Origin: Rhizobium sp. AC27/96
GTDB taxonomy: Bacteria; Pseudomonadota; Alphaproteobacteria; Rhizobiales; Rhizobiaceae
Assembly (NCBI RefSeq): GCF_001692325.1
Contig: NZ_LXKN01000066.1
Span: 240,397-304,396, forward strand
Length of the DNA: 64,000 nt
Direction of reading: 5' to 3'
Below, piece by piece: positions 16,270 through 24,496 of this stretch. The notes below the pieces were generated by a model. That model ran no database searches, was not told the DNA's origin, and was given only the letters and a program-made list of their open reading frames with translations. The position numbers were made by a program, and so were the translations under genes. Numbering within the stretch: the first letter of the stretch is position 1; each line of letters opens with the position of its first letter.

Positions 16270-17142
16270 TTAAAGGCCGAGCGTCTTCAGATAGTCGCGA
16301 TTGTGCTTGGCGATCGGGTAAGGCTTTTCCGGCGGGCAGGGATACATGTCCTGCTCGACCACGGCGAAACCCTCATAGTTCCTGGCCTCAAGGAATTTCA
16401 CCACCTCGGCGAAATCGATGACGCCTTTGTCGAGCTCGCACATGACGCCCATCTGGAAGGCGTCCATGAAGGGAATGTTCTCATCGGTGATGCGCTTGCG
16501 GAGCGCACCATCCATGTTCTTGAAGTGATAGTACGGAATGCGGTCGGCGTGACGCTCCATGAAGGCAAGCGGATCGGCGCCGGTATAGATGTGATGGCCG
16601 AGATCGAAGCAAAGCCCGACATGCTCCGGCCTTGTATCGGCCAGAAGCCGCTCGATTTCCGCTTCTGTCTCGATGCAAGTGCCGATATGCGGGTGAAAGA
16701 CGAACCGCATGCCGTATTGTTCGACAACGCGCTTCGCGGTGGCGCTGACGATGGCAATCATCTTGGCCCAGGCCCTATCGTCGAGCAGGCGATCGCCAGG
16801 CGCGGCATAGGATTCGGATTCGTCCATCAGCACGAACCACTCGGCGCCCGCCGCCTTTAAGAGCGCGCAGATCGGCCCGACGCGAGCAGCAAGCGTTTCG
16901 GCGGAATCGGCAAGCGAGAGCGGATGGACGACGCCGGTGCCGCAGAGCCTGATGTCGCGGCGGCCAAGTTCGGAAAGCAGGGTTTCCGGATCGGTCGGCA
17001 GATAGCCCCACGGGCCGAGTTCGGTCCAGCCGTAGCCAGCCTTCTGCACTTCGTCGAGATAGCGCTCCCAACCGACCTGCTTTTCGTCTTTCGGATACCA
17101 GACGCCCCAGGAGTCCGGCGCTGTCGCCACTTTGATCGTCAT
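16270..17142 (-). CDS. Sugar phosphate isomerase/epimerase (IolE-like TIM barrel)
   Basis: A 290-residue xylose-isomerase-like TIM barrel. The opening TAPDSWGVWYPKDEKQ and ELGPWGYLPTD closely match IolE (2-keto-myo-inositol dehydratase) and relatives. Metal-ligand regions FVLMDE, HPHIGTCIE and CFDLGHHIYTG are visible. In inositol catabolism such enzymes pair with Gfo/Idh/MocA dehydrogenases, and one is encoded divergently at 18697-19785. That raises the possibility that the imported sugar is oxidised and dehydrated or isomerised. It follows the binding-protein gene after a strong hairpin. The exact reaction is uncertain. Confidence 0.78.
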   Translation of the reverse strand: MTIKVATAPDSWGVWYPKDEKQVGWERYLDEVQKAGYGWTELGPWGYLPTDPETLLSELGRRDIRLCGTGVVHPLSLADSAETLAARVGPICALLKAAGAEWFVLMDESESYAAPGDRLLDDRAWAKMIAIVSATAKRVVEQYGMRFVFHPHIGTCIETEAEIERLLADTRPEHVGLCFDLGHHIYTGADPLAFMERHADRIPYYHFKNMDGALRKRITDENIPFMDAFQMGVMCELDKGVIDFAEVVKFLEARNYEGFAVVEQDMYPCPPEKPYPIAKHNRDYLKTLGL

Positions 17143-17169
17143 TATCTGTCACCTAGAATTTGGAATGGG

Positions 17170-17201
17170 CGGTCCGCGCCGCATTTCACAGGCGCGGACC
17201 G
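17170..17201 (-). terminator. Intra-operon hairpin after the binding-protein gene
   Basis: A perfect 11-bp stem (CGGTCCGCGCC paired with GGCGCGGACCG, 10-nt loop) between the binding-protein stop and the isomerase start. There is no strong T-run. Such hairpins typically protect the upstream message and lower downstream expression, giving an excess of binding protein. Confidence 0.6.
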
Positions 17202-17217
17202 TGATTGTTGGGAAATA

Positions 17218-18495
17218 TTACCAGCCGCCGCGCGACTTCAGCGCATCAAGCTTGGATGCCAGGTCGTCGATGGCCGCATCGCTCGCCGAAGGGTCCGCGA
17301 GAGCCGTGTGGAGGCTGTTGGAAATTTCCGTCGAGACGCGGGGGTAATCGCTGCCGGTCACGCTGGTCGGCCGGGTTACGACATTCTCAAACGCAGCCTT
17401 GGCGGTCGTCAGGAACGGAATGGCCTTCAGCACATCGGCGTCGGAAAACAGCGACGAGATGCTCGGAATGTAGGAGCCGGCCAATGCCCGACGCTTTTCT
17501 TCCTTCTCCCCGGCGAGATAGGCGATCAGCGCGGCTGCCTCCTTCGGATGGGTCGAGTATTTCGAGACGCCGAGATAGGCGGCGCCGTCGATGCCGACAT
17601 GCTGGCCATTCGCGCCCTTCGGCAGCGGCGCCACGCCAACCTTGTCCTTGATGGCGCTGTCGGTGCCATTGGCAAGCGACCATGCATAGGCCCAATTGCG
17701 CATGAAGACCGCATCGCCGTTCTGGAAAACGCCGCGCGAGCCTTCTTCGTCGTAGTTGAGGACCCCCTGGGGCGAGATGGTTCCGGCCCAACCGGCGGCA
17801 GTCTTCAATATTTCCTTGGCTGCCGGCGAGCCGATGGTGATCTTGCCGTCCGCATCGATGAAGGTGCCGGCGCCGCTGCTGGCGAACCATTCGGTGGCGT
17901 TGCAGACGAGGCCTTCATAGGCGCGGCCCTGCCAGACATAGCCCCACATCTTATCGTTGCCGGCCTTGCGTTCGCCATCCTGCACAAGCTGCGCCGTCGT
18001 CGTCATGTCAGCCCAGGTTTCCGGAACTTTGGCGCCATATTTGTCGAGCAGATCCTTGCGATAGAAGAGCAGGCCGGTATCCATATACCAAGGCATTGCA
18101 ATGAATTTGCCATTGACGGTGCCGGCAGCGACCGCCGAGGGGAAATATTTGTCGACGCTGCCGGCGGGCAGGGCGTCCTTCAGATCAAGCAGGTGGCTCT
18201 TCAGCGGGCCGACCCAGACGCCGTCGAGGATCATCACGTCGACATCGGTCGATTGGGCTGAAAGCAGCTGCTGATAGAGCGACAGCACATCATCCCAGTT
18301 TGCCGGCATCGTGGTGATCTTCACCTCGTTGCCGCTTTCCTTGGCCCAGGCTTCGGTGCCTTCCTTGCACAATTGCAGTTCAATGCCGGAGGACGAGCAG
18401 AAGATGTTGATGGTCGCGGCCTGCGAGAGGGCGGGATAGGCGGCGGTGAAGCCGAGCGCTGCAATTCCGAATGCGAATACCTTGCTGATGGTCAT
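17218..18495 (-). CDS. Carbohydrate ABC transporter substrate-binding protein (family 1)
   Basis: The periplasmic sugar-binding protein of the CUT1 importer, 425 residues. A Sec signal peptide (MTISKVFAFGIAALGFTAAY, cleaved near ALSQA) is followed by the type-2 binding fold. ILDGVWVGPL and MPWYMDTGLLFYRKDLLDKYG are typical of maltose/trehalose/glycerol-phosphate class binding proteins. The ATG at 18495 follows AAAGGGGAG. It is the first gene of the minus-strand operon, and its upstream region is shared with the dehydrogenase gene. Ligand class (an aminosugar or glucoside) is inferred from the neighbouring enzymes only. Confidence 0.9.
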   Translation of the reverse strand: MTISKVFAFGIAALGFTAAYPALSQAATINIFCSSSGIELQLCKEGTEAWAKESGNEVKITTMPANWDDVLSLYQQLLSAQSTDVDVMILDGVWVGPLKSHLLDLKDALPAGSVDKYFPSAVAAGTVNGKFIAMPWYMDTGLLFYRKDLLDKYGAKVPETWADMTTTAQLVQDGERKAGNDKMWGYVWQGRAYEGLVCNATEWFASSGAGTFIDADGKITIGSPAAKEILKTAAGWAGTISPQGVLNYDEEGSRGVFQNGDAVFMRNWAYAWSLANGTDSAIKDKVGVAPLPKGANGQHVGIDGAAYLGVSKYSTHPKEAAALIAYLAGEKEEKRRALAGSYIPSISSLFSDADVLKAIPFLTTAKAAFENVVTRPTSVTGSDYPRVSTEISNSLHTALADPSASDAAIDDLASKLDALKSRGGW

Positions 18496-18561
18496 GACGT
18501 ACTCCCCTTTTATTAAATCCAGATTATGGATCATAATACCGAGAAGCTTGCGCCTGTAAAT

Positions 18562-18600
18562 GGAATATTCCGACGTTTTGGAGAAAAAGATCGAATATTC
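18562..18600. promoter_or_regulatory. Tandem GAATATTC palindromes, candidate ROK operator
   Basis: The divergent promoter region holds GGAATATTCC (18562-18571) and a second GAATATTC (18593-18600), with centres 30 bp apart, close to three helical turns. This is suitable for a dimeric repressor controlling both the binding-protein operon and the dehydrogenase gene. The ROK regulator at the end of the operon is the obvious candidate. Inference. Confidence 0.45.
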
Positions 18601-18696
18601 ATTCCATTTTGCGCTTGAGGAAGCCTCACGCTTTCGATAATTAAATGCGCAGTCTGAATTTAATTCGCGGCTTAAAGCGCAGCATAGGAGCGGAAC

Positions 18697-19785
18697 ATGC
18701 GATTGAGGGTTGGCCTAGTTGGGCTTGGGGAAGTGGCGCAACTGATGCACATTCCGACGCTTCACAAGCTGCAGGAACAGTTCGAGCTTACCGCCGTCCA
18801 CGATGTTTCGCCGTCGGTGCTGGCGCGGGTGGCCGATCATTGGAAAATCGCCAAGCGCTATGACACGGCGGCGGCGCTGTTTGCCGATTCTGAGATCGAC
18901 GCCGTGCTGATCCTCAGCCCCGATCAGCACCACGGCGAGCAGGCAAGGGCGGCGATCGCTGCCGGCAAGCATGTGTTCATTGAAAAGCCGGCCTGCCTGA
19001 CGGCGGCTGATCTGGAAACGCTCGTCGCCGCCGAAGTGGCATCCGATCGTGTCGTCATGGTTGGTTACATGCGCCGCTTCGCACCGGCCTTCATGGCGGC
19101 CAAGCAGGAGTTGGCGAGCTTTGGGCCGATTTCCTATGTCCGCGTCCGCGACGTGATCTGCGAAGGACCATGGTTCTTCAATCAGACCGACAAGGTCGTC
19201 ACGCCGAGCGGCGATATTCCAGCCGCGCTGATCGATGAAAGCCGGGCGCTTCGCAAGGCGATGATGGACGCCATGTGCGGCGCCGATGCGCCGGCGATCG
19301 TCAGGCGTGGTTATGAAGTCATGACCGGGCTTTGCTCGCACTCATTGTCGGCCATGCGCGATCTCCTGGGCGGCTCGCCCAAGCGGGTCCTCGGCGCGCA
19401 GTTGTCGCAGAATGGCGAACAGCTGACGGCCATGTTCGACTATGGCAGTTTCACCGCTATCTACGAATGCCTCATCGACGATATCGCGCGCTTCGATGCC
19501 GGTATCGAAGTGTTCTCGAAGAACAAGCGCCTGAATTTCCGCTACAACACGCCGTATCTGCGCAATCTGCCGATGACACTGGAAGTGCAGGAAAGCACCG
19601 CCGACAGCAATCTCGTGCGCACTCTTGGGCCATTCCACAAGGACGCATTCCAGATCGAACTCGAGGCCTTCCATGCCTCGATCGCAAACGGTGCACCAAA
19701 CCGTACGCCGCCGTCAGACTCCAGAGAGGACATCGAGCTCTTCTCGAAAATCCTTGCAGTGGCCAAGTCGACGCTTGCGGAGTAG
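18697..19785 (+). CDS. Gfo/Idh/MocA family oxidoreductase
   Basis: A 362-residue NAD(P)-dependent sugar dehydrogenase family protein. The N-terminal Rossmann motif is VGLVGLGEVAQLMHIP. The conserved EKP (FIEKPACLT) follows the strand holding the nicotinamide. The C-terminal alpha/beta substrate domain includes MVGYMRRFAPAF. The ATG at 18697 follows AGGAGCGGAAC. It is transcribed divergently from the sugar importer across about 200 bp containing candidate operators, so it probably acts on the same sugar. No other gene follows; a bidirectional terminator lies downstream. Confidence 0.85.
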   Translation: MRLRVGLVGLGEVAQLMHIPTLHKLQEQFELTAVHDVSPSVLARVADHWKIAKRYDTAAALFADSEIDAVLILSPDQHHGEQARAAIAAGKHVFIEKPACLTAADLETLVAAEVASDRVVMVGYMRRFAPAFMAAKQELASFGPISYVRVRDVICEGPWFFNQTDKVVTPSGDIPAALIDESRALRKAMMDAMCGADAPAIVRRGYEVMTGLCSHSLSAMRDLLGGSPKRVLGAQLSQNGEQLTAMFDYGSFTAIYECLIDDIARFDAGIEVFSKNKRLNFRYNTPYLRNLPMTLEVQESTADSNLVRTLGPFHKDAFQIELEAFHASIANGAPNRTPPSDSREDIELFSKILAVAKSTLAE

Positions 19786-19892
19786 GCGCCCATATAACTG
19801 CTCCTGAAAGGTGGTTTGCTTCTAACGTATCTAGTCGGCACCTGCCTCTGGCATAGGATGCATTGCTATCGGTCTTGATAGTTGGTCACATC

Positions 19893-19923
19893 CCCCTTCA
19901 TAGTGATTCAATCTATGAAGGGG
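19893..19923. terminator. Bidirectional terminator hairpin
   Basis: A perfect 11-bp stem, CCCCTTCATAG paired with CTATGAAGGGG, with a 9-nt loop. It lies between the convergent dehydrogenase (plus) and IclR (minus) genes, where a terminator is expected. Confidence 0.65.
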
Positions 19924-20004
19924 ATATTGATGTCAGCCTCCGGTGCTCGGTGCCCCGTACTCGAAATCACACTCGCTGTATTCGAGGGCAATGTGGTATA
20001 TTGG

Positions 20005-20790
20005 CTAGCCGCTGACCGATAGACGCTGCCCGGCCTTGGCCAATTGCTCCTCGAGCTCAATACGTCTTTCTGCTCCGATGTCGATCGGGATCACCAGGCA
20101 TATTGTCGCTTCGACAACTCCCCGAACACCGACAATTGGTGCCGCGAGGCACTGACTGAAGCTGTTGATCAGACCCGTGGTGACAACGATTTTCCGGCCG
20201 CCGGAGTTTCGGCAATCGGCGATGAAGTCGTCGATCGCGACCGTGCGTCCGTCTGGAAGGATAAGATCTTCCAGAGTGATCAGCTGCTTGATCTCCGCGT
20301 CTGTGAGGTGAGCAAGAAGCAGCCGGCCGGATGCAGTCCACGGAATGGGAATTTGCGCTCCCACTTCAGAGCTGATGCCCATCGGGCGAGAGCCGGCATG
20401 GGTGTGAACAATCGCCTGCCTGTTTCGGTAGAGCACGCAAAGTTCACCTGTTTCGCCTGTCGCGCGCGACAACCGATCGACTTCCGCCGTGCCACGGCGC
20501 ACCAGATCGTTCTCGCGTATATAGTTAGTGCCGTAGAGATACATCAGCTTGCCGAAGAAGACCTTGTTGTCATCGCCGCTGACCTCGAGCATCCCGGATT
20601 CCGTCAACACCCTCACCAATTCGTAGATCGTCGAGCGCGGTGCGCCGAGCGCCTTGGGCAATTCGGCCACGCGAACCGGATGTCCATGCGCGTCGAGGAA
20701 GGCAAACAGCTTCAGTATGCGGTCGATGCCGCGCTCTCGGCCATTCTGGTCACCAGGTTGGGCCAGCCCTTGATCAAGATTCAGATTCAT
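20005..20790 (-). CDS. IclR-family transcriptional regulator
   Basis: A 261-residue regulator with an N-terminal winged helix (LFAFLDAHGHPVRVAELPKALG, then STIYELVRVL, about residues 22-75). The C-terminal IclR effector domain includes ETGELCVLYRNRQAIVHTHAG and PIPWTASGRLLLAHL. The ATG at 20790 is preferred over an in-frame TTG 30 nt upstream. It is divergent from an amino-acid-type ABC operon and probably controls it, sensing the substrate or a product. A palindrome in the shared promoter region (20848-20870) is a good candidate operator. Confidence 0.88.
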   Translation of the reverse strand: MNLNLDQGLAQPGDQNGRERGIDRILKLFAFLDAHGHPVRVAELPKALGAPRSTIYELVRVLTESGMLEVSGDDNKVFFGKLMYLYGTNYIRENDLVRRGTAEVDRLSRATGETGELCVLYRNRQAIVHTHAGSRPMGISSEVGAQIPIPWTASGRLLLAHLTDAEIKQLITLEDLILPDGRTVAIDDFIADCRNSGGRKIVVTTGLINSFSQCLAAPIVGVRGVVEATICLVIPIDIGAERRIELEEQLAKAGQRLSVSG

Positions 20791-20847
20791 TACGCACAGC
20801 TCTTCTTTCGCAGTTGCCAATCACTGGCCTTCGTTATATCGTCCTAA

Positions 20848-20870
20848 ATACGGGACTATTGTCCCATATA
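20848..20870. promoter_or_regulatory. Palindrome GGGAC-N4-GTCCC, candidate IclR operator
   Basis: ATACGGGACTATTGTCCCATAT is a 22-nt near-perfect dyad (core stem 20852-20856 with 20861-20865) midway between the IclR and substrate-binding-protein genes. IclR regulators bind short dyads of this kind. Prediction only. Confidence 0.5.
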
Positions 20871-20932
20871 CCAGACAAAAATAATAGGAGCGCAAAGCTC
20901 TTTGGGAACTTTAGCAAAAATCGGAGGTCGCC

Positions 20933-21814
20933 ATGAGCGATAATTCGCAGCGCAGAGATTTCTTGAAATTGGGCATGGGCAGCATCGCAATCGCGGGCGC
21001 CGCTGCCAGCATGGTCGCAGTCAGCGGCAAGCAGGCCGCGGCACAATCGGCCAGCGACAGCCTGCTCCGTACGATCATCGACCGCGGTCATCTGATCGTC
21101 GGTACCGGCAGCACCAATGCGCCGTGGCACTTTGAAAATGACGCCGGCGAACTGGTCGGCATGGATATCACTATGGGCCGCATTCTCGCCAAGGGCCTGT
21201 TCGATGACGCGACCAAGGTTGAATTCGTCAAGCAGGATGCTGCCCAGCGTGTGCCGAATGTCGTGACTGGGAAGGTCGACATCTCGATCCAGTTCATGAC
21301 GATGTCATCGCAGCGCGCGCAGCTCGTAAACTTCTCGCGGCCCTACTACGTCGAAGGCGTGGCGCTTCTCACCCGGCCTGATGCAGACAACAAGACCTTC
21401 GACAAACTTCTGGCCGGCGGCAGTGCGACGCGCGTCTCCATTCTCCAGAATGTCGACGCGGAATCCGGTGTCCATAAGGTTCTCCCGGATGCGCAGGTCA
21501 TGCAGATCGACACACAGGCCAATGTGCTGCAGGCCCTGGAAGCAAAGCGCGTCGATGCTGCCGCAGTCGATCTTTCCACAGTCCGGTGGCTGGTGTCGCG
21601 CGATCCGAACCGTTATTTCGACGCCGGCAAGACCTGGAACGCCATGCTTTACGGCGCGGCGCTGAAACAGGGCGATCTCGACTGGCTGCAGTTTGTCGAT
21701 TCATGCTTCACGATCGCCATGTTCGGCCATGAGAACGAACTTTACGACGCCGGCTTCAAGGATTTCTTCGGGCTGGAGCCGCCGGTTCGCAAGCCGGGTT
21801 TCCCCACGATCTGA
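20933..21814 (+). CDS. Amino-acid-type ABC transporter substrate-binding protein, Tat-exported
   Basis: A periplasmic binding protein of the polar amino acid (PAAT, SBP family 3) class, 293 residues. The N-terminus has a twin-arginine signal (QRRDFLKLGMGS, hydrophobic core, cleavage near KQAAAQS), so export is folded rather than by Sec. The binding domain shows IDRGHLIVGTGSTNAPWHF and VGMDITMGRILAKGL. The ATG at 20933 follows CGGAGGTCGCC. A stable hairpin follows the stop before the permease genes. The ligand is unknown; downstream enzymes suggest an amino acid or amino-acid-like sugar acid. Confidence 0.87.
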   Translation: MSDNSQRRDFLKLGMGSIAIAGAAASMVAVSGKQAAAQSASDSLLRTIIDRGHLIVGTGSTNAPWHFENDAGELVGMDITMGRILAKGLFDDATKVEFVKQDAAQRVPNVVTGKVDISIQFMTMSSQRAQLVNFSRPYYVEGVALLTRPDADNKTFDKLLAGGSATRVSILQNVDAESGVHKVLPDAQVMQIDTQANVLQALEAKRVDAAAVDLSTVRWLVSRDPNRYFDAGKTWNAMLYGAALKQGDLDWLQFVDSCFTIAMFGHENELYDAGFKDFFGLEPPVRKPGFPTI

Positions 21815-21822
21815 CGATTGTT

Positions 21823-21854
21823 GCAGGGCGTCGCTCGTCGTCGCGGCGTCCTGC
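21823..21854 (+). terminator. Intra-operon hairpin after the binding-protein gene
   Basis: GCAGGGCGTCGC pairs over 12 bp (two G-U pairs) with GCGGCGTCCTGC across an 8-nt loop and is followed by CTTCTCC. It lies between the binding-protein and permease genes. It is the same arrangement as at 17170-17201, probably setting subunit ratios rather than ending the operon. Confidence 0.55.
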
Positions 21855-21892
21855 CTTCTCCTCACTAGAATCGTCAAAGGATGCGTCGCTGA

Positions 21893-22558
21893 ATGGGGTA
21901 TCACCTCAATTTCAACCTGATCTGGCGCCACTTCGACAAACTGTCGAATGGTCTGCTCTTGAGTGTCGAGCTGGCGATCATTTCGATCGCTATTGGTGCG
22001 CTGATCGGCCTGATCCTTGCGATCTGCTATGTCTCCGCAGGCCGTGCGGTTCGAGCGCTGATTGCTGCCTATGTGGAGTTCGTCCGAAACGTTCCGCTGA
22101 TACTGCTCGTCTATCTCGTATTCTATGGCCTGCCAACGGCAGTCGACATCGCCTATAGTCCGACAGTCTCATTCATTCTTACCCTGTCGCTCTATGCCGG
22201 TGCCTATCTCGTGGAGGTATTTCGCTCCGGTCTGGAGGCCGTACCGCGCGGACAGATCGATGCGGGGAAGGCAATCGGCCTGACGCCGTGGCAACGACTG
22301 CTCCATGTGCGACTGCCAACGATGACGCGCATCACCTTGCCGGCATTGTCGAACACCTTCATTTCCCTGTTCAAGGATACCTCTGTCGCCTCGGTTATTG
22401 CCGTTCCAGAGCTTACATATGGCGCGCAGTGGATCAATTTCAGCACATTTCGGATCATCGAAGTCTATCTGATTACAACCGTCCTCTACCTCGTCACCGG
22501 TTATGTGATCCTGTTTGGGCTGCGCCAGATGGAACGTTATTTTCGAGTGGAGCGCTAG
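21893..22558 (+). CDS. Amino acid ABC transporter permease (HisQM family), subunit 1
   Basis: A 221-residue inner-membrane permease with about five hydrophobic segments. The family EAA motif is GQIDAGKAIGLTPWQRLLHV, followed by RLPTMTRITLPALSN. Size and motif are normal for PAAT permeases. The next gene begins immediately after its TAG stop, so the two permeases are expressed as a pair. Confidence 0.9.
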   Translation: MGYHLNFNLIWRHFDKLSNGLLLSVELAIISIAIGALIGLILAICYVSAGRAVRALIAAYVEFVRNVPLILLVYLVFYGLPTAVDIAYSPTVSFILTLSLYAGAYLVEVFRSGLEAVPRGQIDAGKAIGLTPWQRLLHVRLPTMTRITLPALSNTFISLFKDTSVASVIAVPELTYGAQWINFSTFRIIEVYLITTVLYLVTGYVILFGLRQMERYFRVER

Positions 22559-23206
22559 ATGCAGCAAGTTATCTACGCCATCCCCTTTCTGCTGCATGGT
22601 CTATACATAACCCTGCTGGTATCGGCGATTGTCATCTGTGTATCACTCGTCCTGGGTGTTGTTCTGGGGGCAGGCCTGGTCTACGGACCACGGCCCATCG
22701 CTATCCTGGTCCGGCTTTTCAGCGATTGCATCCGCGGGATCCCCATCCTCGTTCTGATCTTCTTCGTCTACTATGTGTTTCCGCAACTCGGGCTCGATCT
22801 GAGCGCATTCTGGGCGGCAATCGTCGCGCTTTCACTTTTCAAGACGGCGCAGGTGGTCGAATATTTCCGTGGCGCGGTAGTTTCCATTCCGCGCGGGCAG
22901 ATGGAAGCCGGCATATCGATCGGCCTGATATTCCGCGACCGGCTGCGTTATGTCATCTTTCCGCAGGCGCTGCGCCGCTTTCTGCCGCCGTGGATCAACG
23001 GTGTTACGGACGCCATAAAGGGCAGCGCGCTCGTCTCGCTGCTGGGCGTCGTCGACCTCATGCAGGCAATCAATCAGGTCATCGGGCGGACCTATGAGCC
23101 GATGCCGCTCTATATTCTAGGCGCGCTGATGTACTTCGCCATCAATTACAGCCTCTCCAGCCTCAGCCGCATGCTGGAGCGCCGCTACTCCTATATCCGG
23201 GATTAA
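22559..23206 (+). CDS. Amino acid ABC transporter permease (HisQM family), subunit 2
   Basis: A 215-residue partner permease with the segment VRLFSDCIRGIPILVLIFFV and EAA motif GQMEAGISIGLIFRDRLRYV, followed by IFPQALRRFLPPWIN. It begins directly at the stop of subunit 1 and ends 4 bp before the ATPase gene. It forms a heterodimeric channel with subunit 1. Confidence 0.9.
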   Translation: MQQVIYAIPFLLHGLYITLLVSAIVICVSLVLGVVLGAGLVYGPRPIAILVRLFSDCIRGIPILVLIFFVYYVFPQLGLDLSAFWAAIVALSLFKTAQVVEYFRGAVVSIPRGQMEAGISIGLIFRDRLRYVIFPQALRRFLPPWINGVTDAIKGSALVSLLGVVDLMQAINQVIGRTYEPMPLYILGALMYFAINYSLSSLSRMLERRYSYIRD

Positions 23207-23210
23207 GATC

Positions 23211-23996
23211 ATGGCAGAACCCCATCTTCTCGAAATACAAAAGCTGGCCAAATCCTTTGCATCCAATCTGGTGCTGAAATCGGTCGATCTGCATGTTGCC
23301 AAGGGTGAAGTCGTCACCATCATCGGCCCCTCGGGCAGCGGCAAAACAACGTTGTTGCGCTGCGTCAATTTTCTCGAGGTCTATAATGGCGGCTCGATCA
23401 GGATTGACGGTCGTGAGGTCGGTTACCGTGAAGGCGCTGAACGGCGTAAGCGCAGCGAGGTCGATCTTGCCCGGATGCGCGCGGAAACCGGCATGGTGTT
23501 TCAGAGCTTCAATCTGTTCCCGCATTTGACGGCCGCAGAAAACGTCATGCTCGGCCTGCGCCGCGTGCGTCGCAAGCCCCTCAAGGAAGCAAGGGAGATC
23601 GCCCTGCACTGGCTAGGGCGCGTCGGGCTTTCTCAGAAGGTTGACAGCCTGCCCTCGGAACTATCGGGTGGGCAGCAGCAGCGCGTCGGGATCGCACGCG
23701 CCGTGGCCATGGAGCCCAAAATCCTTCTGCTGGACGAAATCACCTCCGCCCTTGATCCCGAACTCGTCAACGAAGTGCTCGACGTCGTCAAGCAGTTGGC
23801 GGCCGAGGGTATGACCATGCTGATGGTGACACATGAAATCGCGTTCGCGCGCGATGCCAGCCACCGCATCATCTTCATGGCCGACGGGATGGTATCCGCA
23901 CAGGGTTCGCCTGCCGAACTGATGCGGCAAGTCGAAGACAATGAGCGGTTGCGGGCTTTTCTGTCCCGCTTCAGCGCCGCATCGCATATCCATTGA
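23211..23996 (+). CDS. Amino acid ABC transporter ATP-binding protein (GlnQ/HisP family)
   Basis: The ATPase of the PAAT importer, 261 residues. It has Walker A GPSGSGKTT (about 39-47), signature LSGGQQQR, Walker B ILLLDEITSALDPEL and the H-loop VTHEI. An insertion around GREVGYREGAERRKRSEVDL is slightly longer than in GlnQ and resembles HisP-like relatives. It is followed after 19 bp by RidA in the same operon. Confidence 0.92.
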   Translation: MAEPHLLEIQKLAKSFASNLVLKSVDLHVAKGEVVTIIGPSGSGKTTLLRCVNFLEVYNGGSIRIDGREVGYREGAERRKRSEVDLARMRAETGMVFQSFNLFPHLTAAENVMLGLRRVRRKPLKEAREIALHWLGRVGLSQKVDSLPSELSGGQQQRVGIARAVAMEPKILLLDEITSALDPELVNEVLDVVKQLAAEGMTMLMVTHEIAFARDASHRIIFMADGMVSAQGSPAELMRQVEDNERLRAFLSRFSAASHIH

Positions 23997-24015
23997 CGAT
24001 CAGGAACACAGATCA

Positions 24016-24477
24016 ATGACATTCACCGACCGCCTGCAATCGCTTGGCCTGGAGATTTTGCCGCCGCCGTCGCCGATCGCCAATTTTCGAAATTTCGTCA
24101 GGGTCGGATCGTTGGTCTTCTTGTCGGGGCAGGGGCCTCGTGAAGCCGACGGCCGATTGCACACGGGTAAAGTCGGAACCGACGTCAGCGTCGAAGAGGC
24201 GTATCAGCACGCAAGGCTCACCGGCCTCAATCTGCTCTCCGTGGTGGCGGGTGCGGCCAACGGCCTGAACAATGTCAGGCAGATTGTAAAGCTGTTGGGC
24301 TTCGTCAACGCCGCCAGTGATTTTACCGACCATCCCGCCGTCATCAACGGCTGTTCGGATCTTTTCGTCAGCATATTCGGCGATGCCGGCCATCATGCGC
24401 GCTCGGCGATTGGCGTCGGCTCGTTGCCAAACAATATCAGTGTAGAAATCGAAGCCATCTTTGAGTTGAATGCTTAA
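24016..24477 (+). CDS. RidA family protein (enamine/imine deaminase)
   Basis: A 153-residue protein of the YjgF/YER057c/UK114 family, longer subgroup. The typical block VRVGSLVFLSGQGPREADG is present, as is the C-terminal SIGVGSLP-type segment (HARSAIGVGSLPNNISVEIE). The canonical catalytic arginine falls in the HHARSAIG stretch. RidA proteins hydrolyse reactive imines released by PLP ammonia-lyases. One such PLP enzyme is encoded immediately downstream, so a direct detoxifying role is plausible. The ATG at 24016 follows AGGAACACAG. Confidence 0.87.
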   Translation: MTFTDRLQSLGLEILPPPSPIANFRNFVRVGSLVFLSGQGPREADGRLHTGKVGTDVSVEEAYQHARLTGLNLLSVVAGAANGLNNVRQIVKLLGFVNAASDFTDHPAVINGCSDLFVSIFGDAGHHARSAIGVGSLPNNISVEIEAIFELNA

Positions 24478-24496
24478 CTTGCAAAGGTCTCCAGCC

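Noticed and set aside
16924..18261. 445-codon plus-strand open frame opposite the sugar-binding protein
   Set aside because: It is antisense to a clear ABC binding protein with signal peptide; the product is rich in Arg, Gly and Ala with no domain.
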